64,000 nucleotides of DNA. Source: Chrysomallon squamiferum (Eukaryota; Mollusca; Gastropoda; Neomphalida; Peltospiridae). The DNA is taken from NCBI GenBank assembly GCA_012295275.1, contig CM022675.1, positions 890,360 through 954,359 of the forward strand. Direction: 5' to 3'. Shown here one piece after another: positions 37,998-61,567 of the stretch (the stretch's first letter is position 1; the number at the start of each line of letters is the position of its first letter). Made by a program: the position numbers and the translations under genes. The notes below the pieces were generated by a model that was given only the letters and a program-made list of their open reading frames with translations, was not told the origin of the DNA and searched no databases.

Positions 37998-47174
<9,177 letters not shown>

Positions 47175-47326
47175 CCTGTAAATACACAAATACATAAACA
47201 CATAAATACATAAACACATAAATACATAAATAAATAAATACGTAGATAAGAAAGTAAGTAAGTAAATAAATCAGTTTTGAATGAAGGAAACTGCTTTTTT
47301 TGTATATAGATAAACAGATGGATAGA

Positions 47327-47440
<114 letters not shown>

Positions 47441-47766
47441 ATAGATATATAACTAAGATGAAATACAGACAGACACATTCAGGTGAATACTAATATAAAG
47501 ACAAAGTAAAGATTAAAAACATATAAATAATTATAGCAGGAGGCAGGTGGAAATATGTAGATAGACAAATAGAAACGCAAACAGTTACAAAAAGATACTA
47601 CGAATAGAAGGATAGATACAGAGCCAGAAATATGGCTAGATAGACAGACAACTATGGATAGAAATATAGACAGACAGACAGACAGAGATACAAGCAGAGA
47701 TCGATGCCAGTGTGTAAGGACTGTTTATTTTAGTTTTATTTTAGTTTTATTTTCTTTAGGCATCCT

Positions 47767-47885
47767 GAATCCATTCAAGCTTTATTTTGAAATTAAACAG
47801 TGTTAGAAGCAGTTACGTGGTTTCAGTTGAAAGCGTCACAAATAACTCTTTATATAAAATAATCATTTTAAACCATCAAGTATCA
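47767..47885 (+). mobile_element. Dispersed module, copy 1
   Basis: Shares about 120 bp with 61681-61815, including gaatccattcaa, gaaattaaacag, agaagcagttacgtggtttc, agttgaaagcgtcacaaa and cattttaaaccatcaagta. Same orientation, and likewise followed by a (GACA)n/(GATA)n array. Probably a short non-autonomous repeat element; no coding capacity. Confidence 0.6.
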
Positions 47886-47962
47886 TTAAGACTGTCCCAG
47901 AGATGATTTAGCAAGACAGACAAACAAAGAGACAGACAAACAAAGAGACAGACAGTCAGTCG

Positions 47963-47996
<34 letters not shown>

Positions 47997-48400
47997 GAGA
48001 CAGATAAGAGAGATTTCATAGATAGACAGACAGAGAGATATATAGATTATATAGATAGATAGATAGGGAGATATGTTAGATAGATCGATGTATAGATAAA
48101 GAGATAGATAGAAAGATAAATAAATAAATAAATACACTGGTATACTTTATAGAGACATAGATCGGGAGAGAGACAGACAGACACACATATGAACAGATAA
48201 ACACATAGAGATATAGCTAAATAGATAAATACATAGATGGATACATTGAACATACACAGAGAAACAGACAATTAAACAGACAGGTGAAATATATATATTC
48301 ATATGTATACATACGCACAGATACTCAGAAGGACAGAAAGAGAGAAAGACAGACATACACACTGACAAATACATATATAAACAGATAACATCTATTTGCA
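47886..48400. repeat. (GACA)n/(GATA)n array after module copy 1
   Basis: Begins with GACAAACAAAGA units, then pure GACA, then degenerate GATA. A shorter stretch of the same type is at 47640-47700 and another at 48680-48760. Confidence 0.9.
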
Positions 48401-49817
48401 CTTAATGCATATGACGTGAACCGCATTTAGCAAGAAAAAAAACACTGAGACAGAAAAAACGTTTTTAAAAGCTGTGTACAGATAAAAAGCGGTGAAAGCC
48501 AGGTCTGATACATCTCTGATTAGATTAAATGTTTCCTAAGCTTGCTGCAGGCTATTTACAGAAAACGTTTTAAAAAACCAGGTTGTAAACACAATTTTTT
48601 TTAATATAGATTATTTGATTATAATTATTGAAGATAAGTGTGCATGTAAGAATGCAGACAGAAATAAACTTACAAATGGATAGATAGACAGACATATAGA
48701 CAGATAGACAGAGAAAGACAGATAGACTGACAGACGATATACAGATAGATAAATAGATAGACAAATAAAAGAAACAAACGAACGACTGAATAAATAAAAG
48801 TAAAGAAATTAATAGCTATTAAATAAATCAAAGGTTAAAAAAATAAACTAAAATAAATAAATGAATAAATGGAGAAATGAAGGAATGGATGACTGATTGT
48901 AAAAATAACATATCACCAAAAAGAAACAAAAATAAAAATTGATTTCCCAGTAGTTTGATTATAAACTTAAGAACTATTTTAAACTTATCACTTTTTCATC
49001 ATCTCCAGTTTAATCCTTTTCCTTTTCTTTTCTTTCTTTCTTTCTCCAAAAATTATGTAATAATAAATTAAGGATTTTCGAATCAACAGACTATTACACG
49101 TTTACACGTTTACAAAACAGAATTTTGTTTCTGTGTATACCATTATATATTATGCTTCGAATGTTTGTTTGCACGTGTGTGCATGTGTTTATGTATACAG
49201 TTGTGCACACGTATCTACGCTGTGAATGAAGTAACTCAACAGGGAAAAAAGGTTGAATAATTTAAAACATTTTAAAGATTACATTTTTACATCAAAACTT
49301 AGTTTCATTTTTAAATATCTAAAATTCCTCCAAATTTAACAAAAAAATCACCTACCTACCTTTTTTTTTTTTTCACGCACACACACACCAAGCCTTTGGT
49401 TGTTTTCTACATCACAAAATATATTTTTTTTACCTAAAGACGACTGATTTAAAATTGACTGGTTCCGAGTTTAATCTCGAGTCTTTCTCGTCAGCAGTCT
49501 CTGCCTAGACTGACCCCCGTAAAAGCGTAACGCATTAAGAACGAGCAGATGTCAACGAACGCGCTATAAAAATTCCGCGAAAATCAACGCGCTTAAAAAG
49601 GTTTTATGAGTCAATAAATTTGCAAGCTGCAGCTTTAGCGAATTAATATGGATTGACAGTTAGACGTGTGACTGACATTTCTATATTTAATCCTATTTTT
49701 ATATTTTATTTAAAAAAAATAAAAAATGATAATAAAATAAAAAAATATATATACAATTTTAAATGTTTAATGTCTTGAACCGTTTCGATTAAATTGTTTT
49801 CCTTCGGGATTTACTGT

Positions 49818-49873
49818 TTATCTATCTATCTGTCTATCTGTCTATCTATCTGTCTGTCTGTCTGTCTGTCTAT

Positions 49874-49935
<62 letters not shown>

Positions 49936-49955
49936 GTCTGTCTGTCTACTATCTA
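49818..49955. repeat. (TCTA/TCTG)n array
   Basis: Compound tetranucleotide array, pure TCTA in the middle. Confidence 0.95.
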
Positions 49956-50277
49956 TCAATTAAATTTAAATGCTGTACATTTAATGCTATCACGTTTTAT
50001 TAAAAAAATTAATGCTTTTTAACTAAAACAATTAAAGTCAGTGAAACCGAAAAAATAAACATTCTGAAACCATAGCAACACCGAATCGGTTGGAAAATCC
50101 GAAATTTATAGACACTGAATCTGCAGGTACTGGACATTCCGCAACAAAGAAAAACTACAGCAGCAGGAGCAGCAACAACAGCAACAACAACATCATCAAC
50201 AACAACAACATGATGATGATAATAATAATAATACAATACTTCTACTATTAGTAGTATTAGTAACATAACTAAAAGAG

Positions 50278-50315
<38 letters not shown>

Positions 50316-50639
50316 ATACAGAGATATAGAAGTAAAAATAAATAAATAAATACATAAATAAAGATATTTTTCTTTCAAGTAAATTTTATTTGACGCGATT
50401 AAGGTTTTTGTGCGAAGAAAACGAACGAACAAAAAAAAATTAAAATAAAAATTTAGTGATTTAAGGACATACTGTTAAATTCCACAGTACCTAGCAACTA
50501 ATGACGTAGACTGTGACGTCACGCATTTTATTATTTAAATAAATAGACTTTAATTTAGTTTTAGTTTAGTGAACCTACTAATGAAAATATATCTTTGTGT
50601 GTGCGTGCACCTACATTCAGTGTTTTGTTAGGTGTTTTT

Positions 50640-51245
50640 TTTATTATTATCATCATTATCATTGTTATCATCATCGTTATCTTCATCATCATCATTATTG
50701 TTATTATTATCAACATTATCATTATCATTAACATTATTATTGTCATCATTATTATTATCATTTTTATTATTATCATTTTTTATTATTATCATCATTTTTA
50801 TTATTATTATCATCATTATTATTATTATTATCATTATTATCATTATTATTATTCTTATTCTTCTTATTATTATCATTATTATAATTATTGTTATCATTGT
50901 TATCATTATTATTATTATCATCGCTATTGTCATCATTATTATCTTTATTATTATTATTATCCTTATTATCCTTATTATTATTATCATCATCATCATCATC
51001 ATCATTATTATTATTATCATTATCATCATCATCATTATTATTATTGTTATCATTATCATCATTATCATCATCATCATTATTATCATTATTATTACTATTA
51101 TTATTATTATCATTATCATCATTATTATTATTATTATTACTATTATTATTATTATCATTATCATCATCATCATCATCATCATTATTATTATCATCATCAT
51201 CATCATTATTATTATTATTATTATTGTTGTTATTATTACTACTGT
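50640..51245. repeat. (ATT/ATC)n trinucleotide array, ~600 bp
   Basis: Mixed ATT and ATC units throughout, open on both strands as poly-I, poly-Y/H, poly-N/D and others. Not a gene. Confidence 0.96.
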
Positions 51246-52009
51246 GTCTGTGTGTTTCAGCGTGCACAGGCTAATAAAGAGTTTATATCTGTTTTACACA
51301 GCTCTGTCTGAGCGACATTAAACTTTATAAGTCCTCGCTGTCTGACGAATAAATTATTATTATTATTTTTTAAATTGTACGTCCAAAGGTAAACTTCGAT
51401 ATTTGCATTTTTACTGCAGCTTTTCTCAACAGTAAAATCACACTGAGGTGAGTAAATTAAAGTTTATATCTGTCTTTGTCTGTCTCGCTGGGTATTCCTG
51501 TATACAGATACTTTGTGCGTTCTCCTTTGTTAAAAATACCGTCTTATATTGTATGTACATTGACATATGAAAATTATTGTACATTAGTACGTATATGCAT
51601 AAACACATATACGAAATCCACGAACACCCATAATTATACTTGCATCCATCAATCTACATACCTATATGCATGCATGAACACATTCATGCATTCGTCTGTC
51701 AATCCACAAACATATAACCATGTATGTACACATATCAGTAACAAGTAATAATTCTTACGAACAGAGAGGTAAATGTTTTATAATTTAACTTATTTTAATA
51801 CGTGTTACGTTGTTGTACATAAGTTTATCACGCACACACAACACTCTCTATTATTAAATGTAGTCTGTTGATATAAAAGGTAACTCCGTGACGTAATTAA
51901 TACCTATTACGTAATGTTGCTGCGTTACGATATTGATAAGGTTATCGTTGAAGATCAGTTAATAAGCAGAAGCGGACCTGTGATTGTTAACAGAGGAGAT
52001 ACGACATTA

Positions 52010-52350
52010 CCATTACAACGACAACAACAGCTACTACATCTATCAACTACCACTACTACTGAGCATAACAACTTCTACCACTAATTTTAATTACTGCAAC
52101 CACTTCTACGACTATTCTATTACAACTATCGCTAACTGGTACTACCATTATTGCCACTTCTACAACAACAACTACCACTACCAATAGTATTACTAACACA
52201 ACAAAACTAGCAACAGCAACCTCGACTACAACTACCATTACTGCTAACAACACAACCACAGCAACAGAGGAAGCAGCAACGACAACTACAACTACCATTA
52301 CTACTACTACCACAATAACAGCAACAACAACAACAGCAGCAGCTACAACA
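52010..52350. repeat. Degenerate ACT/ACA trinucleotide array
   Basis: Diverged ACT, ACA, ATT and AGC units, older-looking than the pure arrays. Confidence 0.85.
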
Positions 52351-53051
52351 AATATTACGATTATATTTCGTAATATTACAAAATTAATTTTCAGTAGCAC
52401 CCTTCTAGACCCGCCGCTGGTTTTTACGATTCTTTTTATTGCAATCGATTAAGATGCTAGGTTTGATACCAGATGCCGAAACTCCTTTGATGTAAAGCTT
52501 AGATTGAAAATAATGACCTAATGACGTAACGACGTAATGAACAATCTGCCACGTCATCAGACGGAGAGCAGTTATCTAATTAACATTTAATTAAAAGAGT
52601 AAATAGATCTGTAGACATCAGTATAAATAAAAATAAATAATATAAAACAATATATTTATTTATTTATATTTTTTTGGGGGAACATTTGATGGTTAATTTC
52701 TTTATTTATAGGTTTGAATTATTTGTTTATTTTTTCTTTGTTTAGTACTCAGTAAGACTGTTTATTTGTTTATTCACATTAAAATAGTTTTTTTTTTTCA
52801 AGTTTAAAACGAGGCAAAAATGTTTAAAATGCACGGAATGTCACGACGAGTAACGAAGCTTGCTTTATCGTCTAAATACACGGCTAACGGCATTTCAGTC
52901 GATTATTTGTTTGAATAAAAGCGATCTCGCTGTTTACTCGTAGCAGAGTGCAACACAAGAATGTGTACAATGTGAGTTACGTGTCGACTCGTCTCCACTG
53001 CAAATACAGCTACTGGAGAATATACAGTTACACTGCCAGTAGTGTGTGTAA

Positions 53052-53052
<1 letters not shown>

Positions 53053-53149
<97 letters not shown>

Positions 53150-53515
53150 AGAAAGAGAGAGAGAAAGAGAGAGAGAATAACAGTGAGAAAGAAAAAGAGA
53201 GACAGAATAAGAGAGAGAATGAGAGAGAGAGAAAGAGACAGAGAACAAGAGAGAGAGAGAGAGAAAGAGCGAGAGAATAAGAGAGAGAAAGACAGAGAAT
53301 AACGGAGAGAGCGAGAGAGAGAATAAGAGAGAGAGAAAGAGAGAGAGAATAAGAGAGAGAGCGAGAGAGAGAGACAAACATAATCTGAGTAAGAGAGACA
53401 GAAAGAGAAAAAGTGAGACACAGGAGTGAAAAAGATAGAGTGAGAGAGAGACAGAGAATGAAAGAAAAAAGAAAGTGAGAGAAAGAAATTAAGAGAGAGG
53501 GAGAAAGACAGCGGT
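53053..53515. repeat. (GA)n array, pure then degenerate
   Basis: Pure (GA)n at 53053-53145 followed by about 370 bp of degenerate GAGAAAGA units. Confidence 0.95.
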
Positions 53516-54429
53516 AACGAGAGAGATATGTAGATGTGTAAAGAGATGAATGTTGTAGATACAAATTATCTCTCTTTGTCTCTCTCTCTCGCTAAAAAAA
53601 TAAAAAAACGAGAGGGGGGATGAGGATGAGGATGAAATAAAAGAAAACCACCACCCAAAATATTCCGAATTTTCCTCTTGACAAAACACAATTACATCTT
53701 TGAATAAACGTAAGCGATCCGCCCTCATAAAAAAAAACCTCTCTCTCTCTATGGAGCGTAACGCAAATGTAATTTGTAAGTAATCGGACTACAAATGCAC
53801 TGGTAATTCATCCTCACAATCAACCCACTTGCACCAGTCTCGACAATCTGGCGAGTACATTTTTCATCACTTAATAAACACTTTTCACGTAAACTCTTCA
53901 AGCAGAAGCGAGGCGGGTTTGCTGAAGAGATCAGAGAAACTTTGCACCTGTAAAACTGACATTAAAAATGATTTTGCAATCATGAACAACCCTGAATGAA
54001 TTAAATATCAGCGATGGAGACACAGTTTAAAAAGGTAAAGAGCAAGAAATGAATATAATAACATGCAGATAGATATTTTTAATGACTTAAATATTAATTT
54101 ATTCATGTATTCTGTGCTATTGTTGCCGTTATTATTATTAATTTGCATTTGATGTCTTCCGATAGAAATTTCATAATATTCAGAAATTCATGCTGTAGTG
54201 AGTGAGTGACCCAGAGTGTAGAATTCAGTGTGTGTGTGTATTTGACTGTGTCAGCATGTCTGTGTGTGCAAGTGTCTGTCAGTGTTTAGGTCTGTTTTTA
54301 TTTAAGAGTATGTGTGAGTATGGAAAAACAGACAAAAATGAATAAAATTAAAAACAGAGTGAAGCAGATAGATGGACAAACAGACAGATTATTTTTTATT
54401 TCAGTTTAACTCGATGGTAGAGATTTGAA

Positions 54430-54669
54430 TAGGAGACAGAGAGAGGGAGAGAGAAAGAGAAAAAGAGACAGAAAGAGAGAGAAAAGAGAGAGAGAGGACA
54501 GAAAGAGTGAGACAAAAAGAGAGAGAGAGAAAGAAAGAGAAAAGAGAGAAAGAGAGAGACACATAAAGAGAGAGCCAGAAAAAGAGACAGACAGAGAGAG
54601 AGACAGAGAAAGAGAGAGAGACACAGAGAGGGAAAGAGAAAGAAACAGAGAAAGAGAAAGAGAGAGAAA

Positions 54670-54700
<31 letters not shown>

Positions 54701-54859
54701 CACAGAGAGTTTGACCCACATATAAAACATGCAAACTGGTACACAGATCTTATCTGAATGTAAGTCAGTGATAAACGAGATCATAAAACTGACAGAGAAG
54801 CACGTCTGTGTCAACATCATCCATCACAACGTCTCTTAACTTTCTTTTTATATATACAC

Positions 54860-54949
<90 letters not shown>
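54430..54949. repeat. Degenerate (GA)n then pure (CT)n
   Basis: Degenerate GA at 54430-54705 and pure (CT)n at 54862-54949, facing each other about 155 bp apart. Confidence 0.94.
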
Positions 54950-54951
<2 letters not shown>

Positions 54952-55024
54952 TGTATCTAGCTCTCAAGCAATTATTTCAAGAACTAATATATAAAATAAA
55001 AAAATTCGGATCACATTCCGTAAG

Positions 55025-55037
55025 AATAACAATGAAG

Positions 55038-55114
<77 letters not shown>

Positions 55115-55532
55115 AATAAGTAAATAAAAAAACATACAAAAAACAAAAAAAAACACAACAACAACAAAGAAATAAACAAAGAAATTAACAGATAAAGAAG
55201 TAAAGAAGTAAGTAAGTAAACAAATAAATAAATAATAATAATAAAAAGAAAACATATATATTATTCGTACGAATAATTATTTGTCAGAATGACATTTTAC
55301 ACTTTTTTTTCCAAATACTGGACACGCCCCTGGCTTTTAACCCCGACCCTATCTGTAACAGAAATCTAACAAGACCACAACCTACTTTATTGCCTTACTA
55401 AGCCGACCCGCCCCTAGCAGTATATACAGAACCGCCCCTGGGCCGGGTATCACCTGCTGAATCTATTGTAGCGTATAAGGAATGTAGTACGTACGTAATA
55501 TGCAAACACAAAAAGACTGCAACAATAACGTA

Positions 55533-55585
<53 letters not shown>

Positions 55586-55590
55586 TAATA
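55025..55590. repeat. (TAA)n arrays
   Basis: (TAA)n at about 55038-55105, mixed TAAA/CAAA to 55250, and (TAA)n at 55532-55590, with unique GC-richer DNA between. Confidence 0.9.
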
Positions 55591-55898
55591 ATAAAAACAA
55601 CGCCTTAAAATCTTCACGATAAATCGTTGTTAGCGGAAACGCCTACTTTTCGCGTATGATAATACATGACGTATTGTTGAACAATGACTTGCGAACCACG
55701 CCTCAACGTCATTACGATAATAGGATGTTAATGGAAACGCGTGCATTTCAGACGTGATAGCGTATGACGTCACCGCGTAGGGGTCCGCTGGCAAATAATG
55801 AGTGTAATGAACGACACACTCATAAATAAAGATGAAAGATTTCCACAGCAGAGAGTGATATGAATATAAAGTTTCTTATATTTGTAGATGAAAAGGAA

Positions 55899-56100
55899 CA
55901 ATAGCAGCAGCAGCAGCAGCAGCAACAGTAACAGTAGTAGTAGTAGTAGCAGTAGTAGTAGTAGTAGTAGCAGTAGTAGTAGCAGTACTAGTGGTAGTAG
56001 TAGCAGCAGCAGCAGTAGTAGTAGTAGCAGTAGTAGTAATAGTAGTAGCAGTAGCAGTAGTAGTAGTAGCAGTAGTAGTAGCAGTACTAGTGGAAGTAGT

Positions 56101-56132
<32 letters not shown>

Positions 56133-56515
56133 AAGCAGCAGCAAAAGTAGTAGTAGTAGTAGCAGTAGTAATAGAAGTAGTAGTAGTAGTAGTAGTAGAA
56201 GTAACAGCAACGGCATTAATAATAGTAATAGTAGTAGCGGCAGCAGTAGTAATAGAGATAGTAATAGTAGAAGTAATAGTAGTGGTAATAATGACAGTAG
56301 TAATAGTAGAAGTAATAGTAGTGGTAATAATGACAGTAGTAATAGTACTAGTAGTAGGAGTAGTAGTAGCAGTAGTAGTAGTAGTAATGGTAATAGTAGC
56401 AATAACAGAAGTACTACCAGAACTGGCAGAGGTGGTAATGTCGTAGTAGTAGTCGTAATAGTAATAACAGCAGTAGTAACAGATATAGTAGTGGTAGTAA
56501 TAGTAATAGTAATTG
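55899..56515. repeat. (AGC/AGT)n trinucleotide array, ~600 bp
   Basis: Mixed AGC and AGT units grading into AAT-rich ones. Poly-S and poly-V/L frames are artefacts of the repeat. Confidence 0.95.
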
Positions 56516-57008
56516 TTTATCAGTAATAATGGTTGCTGTTATTTATGAAACAAAATTCTTTGTAAAACTTAGAATGGAAAACAAATCATACTTACAGCTG
56601 TTTAGGCGGATTACAAAAACAAAACACCAATTTTTCAAAAATTCACCTTCTATTATACTATATGTTCTTCCTGCCCCAGTGACTAATTGTTATCTTTGTA
56701 ACAACATCCTGTACACCAAACTAACCTTTTTCTCACATAACACAGTCGACAGAAAACTCAAAACGTTTGAGATAAGAGAAAGTGTTTTTGCTTGTTTTTA
56801 TTATGTGTTGTTTTTGGTCAGTAGGTCGATGAACCAATTGTACGCCATGTAATGACAGTTCAATCACGCCTGTACTGGGTAGTCAAGAAGTGCGTTGTCT
56901 GTCCGAAACAGTAGTAGTGTTAGTATGTTAGAAGAGAGTAGAGTATTAACAATATACGCCATTGACTTAGGAAACAAATTGAACTGGCTAATTGGATTTC
57001 ACTGCATA

Positions 57009-57139
<131 letters not shown>

Positions 57140-57669
57140 AACGTTCCTGCTTCAGAACGCGTAGGAATACAAATCAGTGTTTACAAAAATGGCTGCCGAA
57201 GACAACTGTGACACCTGATTGTTTAGGGAGGACTCGAAGTCAGAATCGAATATTGTGAATATCTCATGTAGCTAACTCAAGTGACAGGTGACAGAAATAG
57301 AAAAAAAATAAAAAAATATAAATAAAATAGGAAGAAAATTTAGAAGTTGAACAGTGGGAGAATTTACGATAACTGAAATACAGATAGACATATTAATAAA
57401 TGGACAGACGGACATACGTACATTCAGACAGAGAAGAAGACAAAATAAAGAGAAACTGATTGAAGACTTCAGATACACACATCTAACATTTATCGTTTTA
57501 AACAACATTATCAGTGTTCATGAATAAACTGTTATTTTACTACTACTAATTAAATAATTACTCCATAATTAGCTAGATAATTAACAATAAAACCAGTAAT
57601 ATCAAAAAGGTTATGATCATGATGATAACACAGAACAATAACAAAAACAACAATAATAAAGGTAATAGT

Positions 57670-57719
<50 letters not shown>

Positions 57720-57830
57720 TGATGATGATGATGATGATGATAATAATAATAACAATAATTTGTAATAATAATAGGTGGTAGTAGAGGTAGTAATGATGAT
57801 GATGGTGAAAATGATGATCATGATAACGAA
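57670..57830. repeat. (TAA)n/(TGA)n array
   Basis: TAA then GAT units, then degenerate GTA/GAT. Confidence 0.9.
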
Positions 57831-58719
57831 ACAGGAGGAATGTTATATGGAGAGCGAGAGAAAACAAAAGAAAAAAGAGTAAAAACAGCAAGCATGCTAG
57901 AACTCACGTTCATTTCAGTTTGTGTCTGTCTGACATGACCAACTCTTAGAAACAAAAAAATCCTTGAAATTCAGTTTCCATACAAAAAACGAAAAAAAAA
58001 AAAAATAATAAAAATGTAAACACACTTTCTTCCGAATTCAAATCCACAGTTTGAAGCGGTCAGGAATAAGAGAGAAAAAAAAAAAGAGAAAAAAAAACAA
58101 CAACCGGAGAATACGAAATCAAAGTCGATTTTTGCGAATTTCGTACTGAAAAGCTTGTTGTGTTTGCTGATGAGATCCTCGTGTACACGAGCAGATTGGC
58201 GCGCGCGGAGTCAGGTTGTGCAGGTGCAAACAGTCACAGGCGTGCAAAGACCTGAACAAACACGTCTGCTTTCGACCCGTTCCTCGTATGCTTTGGATCG
58301 CACACAAAGGTTGGAAATAAGGAACAGAATAGAACCGTTTGGTTGGAGCGTTAACAAAAATAGGTGGAATTAATTAAGAAAAAGCACGGGGTTTACGTTT
58401 GTACTCAAGAGAATATAAAAAGAGAAATTAAGAGGAATTAAAAAATCAAATAGACTGAGTTGCGACACAGAATGCGCTCAATGTCCGGTATTTTTTTTTT
58501 TTTTTTTCACTTGTGTTTCGTTTCCGGGTTTCACTGGGCAGGGGTTTTGTTGTTCAAGTATTTAGCGCCCCCTGGTGATAGCTTGATTAACATTCTCAGC
58601 TCTGTGGGTAAATGTTTGTTGTTAACAGAAAATAACAAAAACAAAATAGATAAATAAATAAATAAATAATATAAATAAAATAAAATAAAACAAAAATCAA
58701 AGAATAAATGAAAACGTAG

Positions 58720-59124
58720 TAATAGAAATAATATTACTAGTACTAGTATTATTATTACAGAAGTAGTAGTTGTAATAAAAGCAGTATTAGCAGTAGAATC
58801 TGGACTAGTACTAATAGTAGTAGTAGTAGTTGCAGTAGTTGCAGAAAAGTAGTAGTATTACTAGCAATGCTAACAGCGGTACAAGAATGGTATAGATAGC
58901 TGTAATTTAGAATTATTGTAGTGACAGTAACAAAACTGGTAGTAAAGATGGTTGTTCTAATAATAGTAGTAGTGGTAACTATTGTAGTAGTAGTAGTAGT
59001 AATAGCAGTAGAAATAGCAGTAAAGGCAATGCTAGCAGTAGTAATAGCATTGGTAGTTATGGTGTTACTAGTAATAGTTACAATACTATTAATAACAGTA
59101 GTTGTAGAAACAGTAGTGGTAATC

Positions 59125-59178
<54 letters not shown>
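58720..59178. repeat. Degenerate GTA array ending in (TAA)n
   Basis: Diverged AGT/GTA trinucleotides, then pure TAA from about 59125. Confidence 0.9.
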
Positions 59179-59604
59179 TAATAATAATTAAACGTTTGAG
59201 TGTAAGTGAATATGCGTGATTATGATACGTCTGTTTATACGTAGCATTTCTGTCAGTTCATTTTAACAGGTACAAGTTCCACTGAATAATAATATCATTA
59301 TATGACAAAACTCGACAAATAAAAATTTAACTGAACTTTTTTCTTCTTTTTAAAAAAAAAAAAAAATGCGTTTCCTCCAATTCTGCGGAGCTAATTATGC
59401 GGAGGTGTGATTTTGTGACGTCACAAAGGATTACATTGTAAAACAGCTATTTTCAGCGTGTTAACAAGACGAGGTACTTGTCACGTGTTGCAAGTTTCGG
59501 CTTAAGCGTCAGCAAACAGCTATAGCTTATCACATACTGTGCGATTTGTCATAACCATCCGCGTGGAATTATTACAAATTCAGTAAAGAAAAGGAAATTA
59601 CAAA

Positions 59605-59634
59605 AAAATAATAATAATAATAATAAAATAATAA

Positions 59635-59717
<83 letters not shown>

Positions 59718-60245
59718 TGAAAAATACAATTAAAATGTAAAGAATAAATGGATAAGTTTATATTTCAGTATATTTTTCATTTCACTGACATTTACAGGAC
59801 AATAATCCAGTTAGTGAAAGGTTAAAATGAAATAAAATAAAATAAAATAAAATAAAATAAAATAAATAAATAATGAACATAAATAAATAAAAGCTATAAA
59901 TTATTGTTATTATTTCCACATTAAAAAGAGTTTGGAAAAACCTGATTTATTTTTAGCATCAAACGTCATGTGACGTATTTATGACATATAATAAATTAAA
60001 AATACAAGAGAATCACGTGAAGGTGACACAGTAATTTATAAACACAGCCTGACAAGTGGGGGGGGGGGACAGAACGTGCAGCAGGAAAATTAATTAAACA
60101 CGCATGAAAAAACAAGGAAGAAAAATAAGATAAATAAGAAAAAAAAAACCCAATGAAAAAGTGATTAAAAATAATAATAATAATAATAACAACAACAACA
60201 ACAACAACATCATTAATAATAATAATAATAATAATAAATAATTAA
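59605..60245. repeat. (TAA)n, (TAAA)n and (TAAAA)n arrays
   Basis: TAA/TAAA at 59607-59716, TAAAA at 59828-59868, TAA/CAA at 60170-60240. The unique spacer includes a G-run at 60057-60068. Confidence 0.88.
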
Positions 60246-60299
60246 AACAGTATAAGAAGCAAATATATATATACTGTGGAATACAACAGAAAGAAGTGT

Positions 60300-60570
60300 A
60301 TTAATATATACATATATACATACATACACACACACGTACACACATATACGTGCATACTCCACTTATATACATACATATATTAATGCATATACACACATAT
60401 ATTATATATATATATATATATATGCATATGCATACAAAGGTACATCGATCATACATTTATATTAACACATATATACGTAGATACATATACACATACACAC
60501 AAATTATACACACACCACTCGTTCACGTAAACATACGCACACACACGTGTATATCACACACACACACATC
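60300..60570. repeat. CATA/CACA-rich tract
   Basis: Degenerate tracts of catacatata and cacacacgt words, with a (TA)n core at 60404-60422. Confidence 0.8.
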
Positions 60571-61019
60571 TTTATATTTAAAAACAGACGATTTTTTTGT
60601 TTTTCTGTTTAAAAACTACTGAGTCATTGTGGGTCACGCGCAGTTTATAAAAAAATTCAACACACAAGTAGAAATAATCTTAAACAGTTTAAATTCTGAC
60701 GTTTTTATTACGTTTTGCGGATTAATCTGTCAAGTTTTTAAAACTTCACACTTCCTAAAACATGTCTCTGCTTCAGATTAGTCTACAGGTAACATGAAGT
60801 TACAGCTGACACACACAGTAATTGTTGTGTAGATTTTAACGACTTTATGCCGCTGTTGACAATGCAATCATCATGATGATTCTAAATATAGAAAACTTTG
60901 ACAGGGAAAATAATAACTAGTTTCCAAGTAATTAAACATTTATTATTTACTTCCTTAAACATTACTGAGGAAAAATGTGAAGAAATTTTGAAGAAGAGAA
61001 TAACAACAGATCACTGTGA

Positions 61020-61280
61020 GAAACTGAATAACAACAACAATAACAACAAAAACAATAATAATATGAATAAGAACAAAACAAAATTAGCCATAACATACTG
61101 GTAAAAATAATGACAACGACGACAACAGTAACAGCTATGACAACAATAAAATACGAATACAAATAACAGTAAGAAAACAACATCAAAAACATAATAATAA
61201 TAATAATAATATACTACTAATAATAATAATATAATAAAAATAATATAATAACAACAACAACAACAACAACAACAACAACG
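61020..61280. repeat. Degenerate AAC/TAA array
   Basis: AAC and AAT trinucleotides, ending in pure (CAA)n at about 61250-61278. Confidence 0.85.
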
Positions 61281-61439
61281 ACTCATTACTATCACTACTT
61301 TAAATTTGTTTTTATGCTGAGTGACTCACAAACTGCGATGTTGCTATATTTAGGTTTTGCACGTTGCAGTTTTTAAAATTTACGAGAACGCCGCCAGTTA
61401 TAATAAATGGACATTGCTTTGTCCTAAAATAAATCACAA

Positions 61440-61440
<1 letters not shown>

Positions 61441-61482
<42 letters not shown>

Positions 61483-61496
61483 ACGTACATACAATG

Positions 61497-61562
<66 letters not shown>
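61441..61562. repeat. (CA)n and (TA)n arrays
   Basis: (CA)n 61441-61480 and (TA)n 61500-61558. Confidence 0.95.

Positions 61563-61567
<5 letters not shown>

Noticed and set aside
50595-51311. 238-codon open frame rich in Y, H and I
   Set aside because: Pure consequence of the ATT/ATC trinucleotide array; several overlapping frames on both strands are equally open.
54396-54820. 139-codon Ser/Leu-rich frame
   Set aside because: Reverse complement of degenerate GA repeats.
55770-56526. 210-codon poly-Leu and 212-codon poly-Ser frames
   Set aside because: Produced by the AGC/AGT array, with no start context, domain or splice structure.
56529-56852. 107-codon open frame after the AGC/AGT array
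   Set aside because: No recognisable family and no supporting features.
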